Assembly: GCA_022821545.1 (NCBI GenBank)
Contig: JAJEDJ010000052.1
Coordinates: 1 to 38,948, forward strand
Source: Caldilineaceae bacterium
Lineage (GTDB): Bacteria; Chloroflexota; Anaerolineae; Caldilineales; Caldilineaceae
Length of the DNA: 38,948 nucleotides
Direction of reading: 5' to 3'
The first letter of the stretch is position 1, and each line of letters starts with the position of its first letter. The notes beneath the pieces are model-generated. The model was not told the origin of the DNA. It worked only from the letters and a program-made list of their open reading frames with translations, and did not search any database. Of this stretch, positions 6,453 through 13,977 are shown piece after piece. The translations under genes and the position numbers were made by a program.

Positions 6453-8063
6453 ATGGGAAGTGAAGACGGGTTGAACGAGGCAGGAGGCAGAGGAACCGTT
6501 CCGTTGGAGATTGGTTCGCGGCTGGAGCTGATGGTGGACAGTTTTCTTGTTGCGCGGTTGAGCGGGGGCGCGGCGCTGCGGTTGAACCGACCTGTACCGC
6601 GCGAGGTGGCCCTGGTCACGGACAGGCCATGGGAAGGGAATTCATGCACGTCGTTCGCAGTATTTCGGGACGGAGACATCTACCGCATGTATTATCTCGG
6701 CCGCCAGTTTGTTACGAAGGAGGGATTGCTGGACGAGACACCCCACCCGGACTTTGTCTGCTATGCCGAGAGCAGCGACGGGATCAGATGGGAGAGGCCG
6801 GAACTGGGACTGGTCGAGTTCAACGGTTCGAGCAGGAACAATATCATTCTCAGCAGCGAGGACAGCGCCTGTCCGTCGCGGGCGTTTGCGCCGTTCAAGG
6901 ATTTGAACCCGGCAGCGGATGCCGACGCCCGCTACAAGGCGTGGGCGGCGCGATTTCCGATGCTGGACGGCTCTGCGTCGAGGCCCGGGCACAGCTGGGA
7001 GGTCCCGGACGGGCTGCACGCTCTAAAGTCGGCCGACGGCATCCGGTGGACGCCGATGAGCGACGGGCCGGTGATCGCAGACGGGCTGCTCGACTCGCAG
7101 AATACGGCGTTCTGGGATACGGTGCGGGGGGAGTACCGCGACTACCACCGCAACGAGTTTCGCATTGAGAAGACAGGTGAGGAACCGTACGGCGGCCAGG
7201 CGCGAGCGGGTGGCGCGGGGAGCGGGGTGAGAGGTTCACGTTACGGCCGCGATCTGCGCACGGCGACTTCGAGTGACTTTATCAACTGGACTGAGCCGGA
7301 ATATGTGGACTATACGCAGGGTCGAGTGGACGAGATATACAATAATTCGATCCTGCCCTATTTCCGGGCCCCGCACATCTTCGTGGGGTTTCCGACCCGC
7401 TACGTCGACCACGGCTGGTCGGAGGCGGTGGAAGATCTGCCGGAGCTGAGCGAACGCCGGCTGCGCGCTTCGGTAAGCGAACGTCACGGGAGCGCATTGA
7501 CGGATGCCATGTTTATGAGCAGCCGCGACGGCCACACTTTCAGTTTGTGGCCGGAGTCGTTCATCCGGCCCGGTCTGCGGCCTGAGGACAGCTGGGTTTA
7601 CGGTGACCTTTATCCGGGTTGGGGCATCGTGACGACTTCCTCTCACTATGACGGGGCGCCGGATGAACTGTCGATCTACGCGTCGGAGGGATACTGGCGG
7701 GGCGAAAGCATGAATCTGCGGCGCTATACGCTGCGGGTCGATGGATTTGCGTCGGCGCAGGCGCCGTTAAGCGGGGGCGGGCTGGTTACGAAGCCACTGA
7801 TCTTTGCGGGCAACCGTTTGCGCGTCAATTTCTCAGCTTCGGCCGCCGGGAGCGTTCAGGTGGAGATTTTGCGGGACCAGATGGATGAACCTGTTGCGGG
7901 GTTTGAACTGGATGGGTGCGTGGCGCTGCTGGGGGATGACATTGAGCGCGTTGTGCGCTGGTCGGGCGGACCTGACGTGAGCAGCCTGGAGGGGGTCCCC
8001 GTTCGCCTGCGCTTTGAATTGCGCGATGCGGACCTGTACGCTTTTCAGTTTGTCAAGGCGTGA
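6453..8063 (+). CDS. Beta-propeller protein related to GH32/GH43-type glycosidases, paralogue 1
   Basis: 536 residues. The N-terminal two thirds contain repeated blade-like motifs: 'FRDGDIYRMYYLG', 'YAESSDGIRWERPELGLVEF', 'SADGIRWTPMSDGPVI', 'TSSDFINWTEPEYVDY' and 'MSSRDGHTFSLWPESFIRPG'. The 'S-x-D-G-I-x-W' repeats are typical of five-bladed glycosidase-like propellers. A C-terminal beta-sandwich follows (SASAAGSVQVEILRD ... VPVRLRFELRDADLYAFQF). No signal peptide is seen. The chosen ATG has GAGGTGG just upstream; longer in-frame starts reach into the 17-bp repeats. Similar proteins are common in Planctomycetota and Chloroflexota sugar-catabolism regions, usually unannotated. A glycoside-processing role is inferred and the catalytic acids are not assigned. 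It shares most motifs with the next gene. Confidence 0.65.
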   Translation: MGSEDGLNEAGGRGTVPLEIGSRLELMVDSFLVARLSGGAALRLNRPVPREVALVTDRPWEGNSCTSFAVFRDGDIYRMYYLGRQFVTKEGLLDETPHPDFVCYAESSDGIRWERPELGLVEFNGSSRNNIILSSEDSACPSRAFAPFKDLNPAADADARYKAWAARFPMLDGSASRPGHSWEVPDGLHALKSADGIRWTPMSDGPVIADGLLDSQNTAFWDTVRGEYRDYHRNEFRIEKTGEEPYGGQARAGGAGSGVRGSRYGRDLRTATSSDFINWTEPEYVDYTQGRVDEIYNNSILPYFRAPHIFVGFPTRYVDHGWSEAVEDLPELSERRLRASVSERHGSALTDAMFMSSRDGHTFSLWPESFIRPGLRPEDSWVYGDLYPGWGIVTTSSHYDGAPDELSIYASEGYWRGESMNLRRYTLRVDGFASAQAPLSGGGLVTKPLIFAGNRLRVNFSASAAGSVQVEILRDQMDEPVAGFELDGCVALLGDDIERVVRWSGGPDVSSLEGVPVRLRFELRDADLYAFQFVKA

Positions 8064-8097
8064 CCCGGAAGAGGTACGGATAAAAGAGGGTACGGAT

Positions 8098-9684
8098 ATG
8101 AGTGCGGCCAACTTGAAGGAAGGCGGGATTCCCGTGGATATCGGTTCGCGCCTGGAGCTGATGGTGGACGATCATCTGGAGGCGGGGCTGGGCGGAGGCG
8201 CGCGGCGGCGCTTGAACAGTCCGATTCCCCGGGAGATTGCGCTGCGGCTGGACGCGCCATGGGAGGGCAATGCAGGCGGGGGGTTTACGGTCTTTGAGGA
8301 CGGCGACCGCTATCGCATGTATTACCGGGGCCAGAATTTTGTGTACGAGGGCAAGGCGCTGGGCACGCCGGGCGGAAAGTATGTCTGCTACGCTGAGAGC
8401 GCCGACGGCATTGCGTGGGAGAAGCCGGCGCTGGGCCTGGTCGAGTTCAACGGGTCGAAGAAGAACAACATTGTGCTGGATGCAGGGGAGATTCTGAACG
8501 GCATGTTCTCACCGTTCAAAGACGGGAATCCTGCGTGCCCGGCAGAGGCGCGCTACAAGGCGTTTGCGCTGATGCAGCGCGGGAATGCGAGAGGGCTGTG
8601 GGCATACGGATCGCCGGACGGAATCCGGTGGTCGGCGATGAGCGATGGGCCCGTGATCACCGAGGGGCTGCTGGACACGCAGAACCTGGCGTTTTGGGAC
8701 GGTGAACGGGGCGAGTACCGGGCGTATCATCGCAATGAGTTCCGGCTGCCGCAAACGGGGGAGGAACCCTACGGGGCCCACCCTGCGCCTGACGGCGCCG
8801 GGGCAGGCGGGGCGGAGTCACGGGGGCGTGCGGCCGCGGAAGGGAGCGGTTTGCGCGGGTCTCGCTACGGGCGAGACATTCTCACGGCCACGTCCTCCGA
8901 TTTCATCCACTGGACTGATTCGGTCTACGTGAACTACGGGGAAGGCCGACCTGACGAGCTGTATTCGAACCAGGTCACGCCATATTACCGGGCGCCGCAT
9001 CTTTTTCTGGGCTTCCCGACGCGGTATGTCGAGCGCGAGTGGTCGGAGGCGTTGGAAGGGTTGCCGGAGTTGGAACATCGCCTGATGCGGGCGGCGATCA
9101 GCGAGCGCTACGGCACGGCGTTGACCGACGGCATGTTCATGAGCAGCCGGGACGGGTACAACTTCAATTTGTGGCGGGAGTCGTTCATGCGGCCGGGGCT
9201 GCGGCCGCGCGGCAACTGGACGTATGGGGACAACTTTCAGAACTGGGGGATCGTGACGACGCCTTCTGCGATCGCCGGCGCGCCTGATGAGCTGTCCTTT
9301 TACGTGCGGGAGGGCTACTGGCGGGATGGGGCCAGCGCGTTGCGGCGCCACACGATGCGGGTGGACGGATTTGCTTCGGTGCAGGCGCCTCTCAGCGGCG
9401 GGGCGCTGGTCACGAAGCCGCTGGTCTTTGCGGGTCGCGAACTGGTTCTCAATTTTTCGGCTTCGGCGGCCGGCAGCGTGCGGGTTGAACTGCTGCGGGA
9501 CCAGATGAACGTCCCGGTCGAGGGGTTCAGTCTCGAAGAGTGCGTCGAGGCGCTGGGCGACGACCTGGAACGGGTTGTGCGCTGGCAGGGGGGCCGGGAG
9601 GTGGGCAGTCTGGCCGGGACGCCGGTGCGGCTGCGTTTTGTGCTGCGAGACGCGGATCTTTATTCCTTTTGCTTTCGGGGGTGA
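8098..9684 (+). CDS. Beta-propeller protein related to GH32/GH43-type glycosidases, paralogue 2
   Basis: 528 residues, clearly paralogous to the preceding protein along its whole length. It shares 'DIGSRLELMVDDHLEAGLGGG', 'VFEDGDRYRMYYRGQNF', 'YAESADGIAWEKPALGLVEF', 'RGSRYGRDILTATSSDF' and the closing 'RFVLRDADLYSFCF', so the pair arose by gene duplication. The ATG at 8098 has AGAGGG upstream, inside the second copy of a short direct repeat (GGTACGGATA at 8073 and 8089). The gap to paralogue 1 is only 34 bp, so the two are co-transcribed. Relative to its partner it has a Gly/Ala-rich insertion at about residues 225-250. The two may act as a heterodimer or on related substrates; that is inference. 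Confidence 0.65.
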   Translation: MSAANLKEGGIPVDIGSRLELMVDDHLEAGLGGGARRRLNSPIPREIALRLDAPWEGNAGGGFTVFEDGDRYRMYYRGQNFVYEGKALGTPGGKYVCYAESADGIAWEKPALGLVEFNGSKKNNIVLDAGEILNGMFSPFKDGNPACPAEARYKAFALMQRGNARGLWAYGSPDGIRWSAMSDGPVITEGLLDTQNLAFWDGERGEYRAYHRNEFRLPQTGEEPYGAHPAPDGAGAGGAESRGRAAAEGSGLRGSRYGRDILTATSSDFIHWTDSVYVNYGEGRPDELYSNQVTPYYRAPHLFLGFPTRYVEREWSEALEGLPELEHRLMRAAISERYGTALTDGMFMSSRDGYNFNLWRESFMRPGLRPRGNWTYGDNFQNWGIVTTPSAIAGAPDELSFYVREGYWRDGASALRRHTMRVDGFASVQAPLSGGALVTKPLVFAGRELVLNFSASAAGSVRVELLRDQMNVPVEGFSLEECVEALGDDLERVVRWQGGREVGSLAGTPVRLRFVLRDADLYSFCFRG

Positions 9685-9724
9685 CGGGTAGACGGACTCA
9701 GTATTCGACAGGGGGTTGCGCAAC

Positions 9725-10861
9725 GTGAAGATCACTGCCATTGAGACGATCGCCCTGCTGGACCCGGGCAAGGCTGCGGAGACGGTGGTGCGGGTCCATA
9801 CCGACGAGGGAATCAGCGGCATTGGGCAGGCGGAGTCGCCTTCGCTCGTGATCGAGGCGATTATTCGCTGCGACGGCGGGCTGGAGGAGATTCTACGGGG
9901 GGAGGACCCGCTGCAGGTGGAGCGACTGTGGCAGAAGATGTATGCGGCGACCGGACTGTTTGGCCGGCGCGGCGTAACGATTGCCGCGATCGGGGCGGTG
10001 GAGACGGCGCTGTGGGACATTGCGGGGCAGGCGTTGGGCAGGCCGGTGTGCGAACTGATCTGGCAGGCGTGCTGCACTGTGACGGAATCGAGCGAGATCA
10101 AGGAGAGGGTACGTCCTTACGCGACGGTCTACCCGCCGGGCGAGGATGTGGGCGAGATCGTCGAACGATTCACGCTGGCCAGGGAGCGGAACTTCCGGGC
10201 AATGAAGCTGGAGGAGTGGCCGGGCGGGTTTTCGCATGTGAGCATACAGCGGGACGTAGAGGTTGTGCGGGCGGCGCGGGAAACGATAGGCGAGGCGCGT
10301 GACCTGCTGATCGACGTGCAGAACCGCTGGTCGGAGGTGGGGCAGGCGCTGGAATCGATCCGGGCGATCGCAGAGTTTCGGCCGTTCTTTGTCGAGGCGC
10401 CGCTGCCAGCGGACAACCTAGCCGGCCTGGCCCGGCTGGCGGATGCCGTGGACACGCGCATTGCCGTGGGCGACTGGGGATTCACGACCCGTTTCGAATT
10501 CGAGGAGATCATGGAGAAAGGGCGCGTGGACGTGGTGCAGCCGAGTTCGGTGCGGTCCGGGGGCATACGCGAGATTACGCGCATTGCCGAGGCCGCGTAC
10601 CGGCGCGGGCTGATCTGCGTGCCGCACGCCTGGTGTCACATGGTCGGCGCGGCGGCGGAGATCCACCTGGCGGCGGTGCTGCCGAATATGCCTTATTTCG
10701 AGATGCCGATTGCATTTCCGGATTCGCCGATAATTTCGGAGCTTCTGGAGCCGGTGATCGAGGTGGACGGGGAGGGTCTGATCGAGGTACCGAAGCGGCC
10801 GGGGCTGGGCTTCGCGCTGAATGAAGAGGTGGTGGAGCGGTTTCGGGTGGCGCCGCATTAG
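9725..10861 (+). CDS. Mandelate racemase/muconate lactonizing enzyme family protein (sugar-acid dehydratase-like)
   Basis: 378 residues with both enolase-superfamily domains. In the barrel domain the general-base motif reads 'RAMKLEEW' (Lys161, with Glu at the second Lys position of the usual KxK). Metal ligands are Asp197 (LLIDVQNRW), Glu224 (FFVEAPLP) and Asp250 (AVGDWGF, where Glu is usual), and the His-Asp dyad is Asp269 (VDVVQPS) and His301 (VPHAW). This is the mandelate-racemase subgroup, which abstracts a proton alpha to a carboxylate; most members are sugar-acid dehydratases. The GTG at 9725 is preferred because AGGGGG lies 9 nt upstream; a TTG at 9716 would put the ribosome site directly on the start. 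The substrate cannot be told from sequence. Confidence 0.85.
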   Translation: MKITAIETIALLDPGKAAETVVRVHTDEGISGIGQAESPSLVIEAIIRCDGGLEEILRGEDPLQVERLWQKMYAATGLFGRRGVTIAAIGAVETALWDIAGQALGRPVCELIWQACCTVTESSEIKERVRPYATVYPPGEDVGEIVERFTLARERNFRAMKLEEWPGGFSHVSIQRDVEVVRAARETIGEARDLLIDVQNRWSEVGQALESIRAIAEFRPFFVEAPLPADNLAGLARLADAVDTRIAVGDWGFTTRFEFEEIMEKGRVDVVQPSSVRSGGIREITRIAEAAYRRGLICVPHAWCHMVGAAAEIHLAAVLPNMPYFEMPIAFPDSPIISELLEPVIEVDGEGLIEVPKRPGLGFALNEEVVERFRVAPH

Positions 10862-10901
10862 CTGACTGAAGCGCAGATGAAGGTGTTGGGGAGGGCAGGG
10901 G

Positions 10902-12584
10902 ATGGCAAGGATGACGGCGGCGCGTGCGCTGGTCGAGTCGTTGCGGGCGCAGGGTGTGGATACGATATTCGGGATAATCTCCAGCCACACGATGGAGATA
11001 TTCGACGCGCTGTACGATCACCAGGACGCGATTCGGTTCATAAGCACGCGGCATGAGCAGGCGGCGGCGATGATGGCGGACGGGTACGCGAGGGTGACCG
11101 GCAAGCCGGGCGTCTGTCTGACCAGTACGGGGCCGGGCGCGGCCAACTCGATGGGGGGCCTGGGGGAGGCCTACGCCGCGTCTTCGCCGGTCTTGACGAT
11201 CACCAGCTCGGCAGAGGAGCAGCTGTACGAGCGGGGCCTGGGCACGATGCACGAAACCAAGAACCAGCTGGATATGCTGGAGACGGTGACCCGGCACAGT
11301 GTGCATGTCAGCCGTCCGGAAGAGGCGCCCGAACGGGTACGGGAAGCGTTTGCGCTTTTTCAGGAGCGGCGGCAGCGCCCGATAGCGATAGAGATTCCGT
11401 CGGACGTTCAAGGGCAGAGTGCGGAGACGGCCATTTCGGGGCCGGTCAGGCGGGCGGCGCCGGCGGCAGATCCGGCGGCAGTCGAGGCGGCGGCTGAGGT
11501 CCTGCTGGCTGGACGGCGGGTCGGGGTGATGGCGGGGACGGGCGTACACCGCTCAGGAGCGGGCGGGGCGCTTACGCGCCTGGCGGAGCGTCTGGGCGCG
11601 CCGGTATTCACCACGGCCAATAGCAAGGGCGCAATCGCTGAAGATCACCCGCTGAGCCTGGGGATGTACGGCGGCGAGTACAACTTTCCGCCGGGGGGGC
11701 TGGAAGACCCGCGCCAGACGTTCGCCAACAGCCTGGACGTTCTCCTGGTCGCCGGTTCCAGCCTTTCTTATTTCAGGGCGAAGTCGCAGGGCCTGCGTCA
11801 ACCAGCGCAGCTGATTCACCTGGATATTGACGCCGCGCCGATGGACAAGTGGTACGAAACGACGGTGCGACTGGTAGGCGACGCGGGGACGGTGTTGGAG
11901 CAACTCAACGGCGCGCTGGCGGACAGGACGGGCTGGGACGGGGCGGGCTGGGACGGGCCTGCAAGGGGGCACGAGGAAGGTTTCGCGGCGGAGGTACGGG
12001 CGGTCCGGGAGAGTATCAGGGCGTATAAGCGGCAGACGTTGCCGAACGAGACGAGGATCATGGAGGCGATCCGGGGGGCGACGGCGCGGGACGCGGTCTT
12101 TGTGGGCGACGTTGGGGTCTGCAACCATCGCGGGGCCAACTACTGCCTGGAGATATACGAGGAGCGGAGTTACCTGATTCCGGCATGGGGCGGGCTGGGA
12201 TTCGGCCTGCCGGCGGCGGCGGGCGCCAAGGCAGGCGTTCCGGAGCGGCAGGTGATCTGCATTACGGGCGACGGCGGATTCCAGTTCAACATTCAGGAGC
12301 TGGGCACCTGCGTGCAGTACGGGCTGCGGCCGGTCGTGCTGGTTTTCAACGACGACGCGTGGGGGCTGCTGCGTTACTACCAGAAGGACCGGATGGGAGG
12401 GCGCTACATTGCCAGCGACCTTGAAAACCCGGACTTCAGGAGACTGGCCATGGCCTATGGCGCTTGCGGCGTGGAGGCCGGATCGCTGCCGGAGCTGGTC
12501 GAGGCGCTGGAGCAGGCGCTGGCGGCGGAGACGGTTACGGTGATCGACGTGAAGACGCCGGAGGGGTTTGCCAACTTCAGGTAG
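10902..12584 (+). CDS. Thiamine-diphosphate-dependent enzyme of the acetolactate synthase-like family
   Basis: 560 residues with the three-domain ThDP architecture. The N-terminal pyrimidine-binding domain has the catalytic Glu52 in 'STRHEQAAAMMADGYAR' and the 'TSTGPGAANSMGG' loop. The middle domain lies around residues 185-350 (GRRVGVMAGTGVHRSG). The C-terminal domain has the diphosphate motif 'ITGDGGFQFNIQELGT ... NDDAWG'. An unusual 'GTMHETKNQLDML' takes the place of the acetolactate synthase 'FQE-x-D' substrate region, so true acetolactate synthase is unlikely; a 2-oxoacid decarboxylase, lyase or C-C hydrolase is more plausible. GGGAGG precedes the ATG. A linker at about residues 340-365 carries a repeated GWDGAGWDG segment. 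In this cluster it could cleave or decarboxylate the keto product of the dehydratase-like enzyme. Confidence 0.85.
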   Translation: MARMTAARALVESLRAQGVDTIFGIISSHTMEIFDALYDHQDAIRFISTRHEQAAAMMADGYARVTGKPGVCLTSTGPGAANSMGGLGEAYAASSPVLTITSSAEEQLYERGLGTMHETKNQLDMLETVTRHSVHVSRPEEAPERVREAFALFQERRQRPIAIEIPSDVQGQSAETAISGPVRRAAPAADPAAVEAAAEVLLAGRRVGVMAGTGVHRSGAGGALTRLAERLGAPVFTTANSKGAIAEDHPLSLGMYGGEYNFPPGGLEDPRQTFANSLDVLLVAGSSLSYFRAKSQGLRQPAQLIHLDIDAAPMDKWYETTVRLVGDAGTVLEQLNGALADRTGWDGAGWDGPARGHEEGFAAEVRAVRESIRAYKRQTLPNETRIMEAIRGATARDAVFVGDVGVCNHRGANYCLEIYEERSYLIPAWGGLGFGLPAAAGAKAGVPERQVICITGDGGFQFNIQELGTCVQYGLRPVVLVFNDDAWGLLRYYQKDRMGGRYIASDLENPDFRRLAMAYGACGVEAGSLPELVEALEQALAAETVTVIDVKTPEGFANFR

Positions 12585-12713
12585 GCGGGACCGGTTACAC
12601 GGGTCGAAGGCGGTACACGATCAGGGGTTCACGTTTAGAGGTACAGGCTTAAGGGTAGATGCCAAGGGATGCGGCGGCCTGCCGGCGACGGGGGAGAGGA
12701 GGGAGGAGCGCAG

Positions 12714-13736
12714 ATGCAGAGGAAACTGACCTGCGGGCTGATCGGGCTGTCTCAGGGCTGGTACGCCGATCTGTTTGCTACCGAACTGCTGGCGATGAAG
12801 GATGTCGAGCTGGTCGGCGTTTGCGATCTGGGGAAGAGCCGGGCGTATGTCGAGGCGTGTATCGGCATGGGCGCGGAGGCGTTTGCCGCCAAGTTCGAGG
12901 CGGCGCTCTACGATGATGCCGCGGCGTTGCTCGGACAGGGCCTCGATTTCGTTGTGGTGGCGAGCGAGATCGGGGAGCATTGCGAGAACAGCTGTCAGGC
13001 GCTGGAAGCGGGGGCGCATGTCTTTGCCTGCAAACCGTTCAGCTTCATTGGCGACGAGGTTCTGAGGGCAAAGCAGGTTGCGCGGAAGAACAGCCGGATC
13101 GTCATGCCGGCCGTCCCTTCGCGGTTTGAGGACGGCCTGATCGAAGCAGTGCGCCGCGTGCGGGCGGGCGATATCGGCAGGCCGCTCACGGCGCGAGTCT
13201 TTGTCAATCATGCGGCGATGACCAGCCCGCAGTGGCAGCGGGACCCGGCGAAGAGCGGCGGGCCGCTGGGTGAGTTCGGCACGTATGGCTTCGATATCGT
13301 GCGCTGGGCTTTGAACGGGGAGCCGGTGGAGGTCTTCGCCTACGGTGAGAACTTCGTGCATCAGGGCGTGATCGAGGGCTGGGACAATGTGAAGGCGCTG
13401 CTGCAGTTCGACAACGGTTCGCTGGGGAGTGTGCATGTCTGCACGTCGATCAACTGGGAATATCCGTTCTTCGATCTGGAGGTGGTGGGGGAGAAGGGGT
13501 GCCTGCGCACCGACTATCACAACTACCCGGTGGTGACGCAGGGCGCGTCGTCGGCGCAGCTGGCGCCGATCCGGTACGCGCCGATGAACCAACGGGAGAT
13601 CGCGCACTTCGTGAAGGCGGTGCGGGGGGAGGAGGCGCTGCGCGTGACGCTGGAGGACGCCTATGCTGTGGCGAGGACGATCGAGGCTGTGCAGGAGAGT
13701 ATCACGGGGAACGGGCCGGTGGGCGTGCGGCTGTGA
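12714..13736 (+). CDS. Gfo/Idh/MocA family oxidoreductase
   Basis: 340 residues. The N-terminal Rossmann fold begins CGLIGLSQGWYADLF, with 'VELVGVCDLG' ending the second strand, and the substrate domain follows from about residue 120. The usual 'E-K-P' is 'C-K-P' (Lys107, FACKPFSF). The C-terminal active-site motif, normally D-x-G-x-H-x-x-D, reads 'E-F-G-T-Y-G-F-D' (residues 187-194), so the catalytic His position is Tyr. Family members oxidise or reduce sugars and cyclitols with NAD(P). The start has AGGGAGGAG 5 nt upstream; an earlier start is possible but lies in G-rich leader. In the cluster it may form a lactone from a sugar, the substrate of the SMP-30-like protein. Confidence 0.85.
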   Translation: MQRKLTCGLIGLSQGWYADLFATELLAMKDVELVGVCDLGKSRAYVEACIGMGAEAFAAKFEAALYDDAAALLGQGLDFVVVASEIGEHCENSCQALEAGAHVFACKPFSFIGDEVLRAKQVARKNSRIVMPAVPSRFEDGLIEAVRRVRAGDIGRPLTARVFVNHAAMTSPQWQRDPAKSGGPLGEFGTYGFDIVRWALNGEPVEVFAYGENFVHQGVIEGWDNVKALLQFDNGSLGSVHVCTSINWEYPFFDLEVVGEKGCLRTDYHNYPVVTQGASSAQLAPIRYAPMNQREIAHFVKAVRGEEALRVTLEDAYAVARTIEAVQESITGNGPVGVRL

Positions 13737-13753
13737 GGAGGGGGAAAAAGGGG

Positions 13754-13782
13754 TTGCTCACCCGCCAGAATCCTGATAATAT
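13754..13782 (+). promoter_or_regulatory. Putative internal promoter upstream of the ABC importer
   Basis: TTGCTC (13754-13759), a 17-nt spacer and TAATAT (13777-13782) lie 195 bp before the binding-protein gene, in the only AT-rich stretch of this gap. It would allow the importer to be expressed above the level of the upstream enzymes. Confidence 0.4.
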
Positions 13783-13870
13783 AAATAATGTTAAATGGGC
13801 GCCTGCCAAGGTGAGTTCAGGGAGGCAAGAAGGAGGTGATCAGCAGAGAAAAAGATTGATTTGCACAGTG

Positions 13871-13912
13871 GGCACATTGCATTGAAGGCACATTGCATTG
13901 AAGGCACATTGC
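13871..13912 (+). repeat. 16-bp tandem repeat, 2.6 copies
   Basis: GGCACATTGCATTGAA is found at 13871-13886 and 13887-13902, followed by the first 10 bases again (13903-13912). It lies in the leader of the binding-protein gene, 65 bp before its ATG. Confidence 0.85.
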
Positions 13913-13977
13913 CCCTGTAGTCAGTATCATAGGCGACGGATTCCTGTGGATAGGCCAGAGAATGGGAGGAAATACCC

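Noticed and set aside
8818..10101. 427-codon minus-strand frame across the propeller and enolase-family genes
   Set aside because: Arg/Pro-rich shadow of two well-supported plus-strand genes.
10575..13607. Long minus-strand frames opposite the ThDP enzyme and MocA genes
   Set aside because: Very Arg/His/Pro-rich shadows of genes with recognised motifs.
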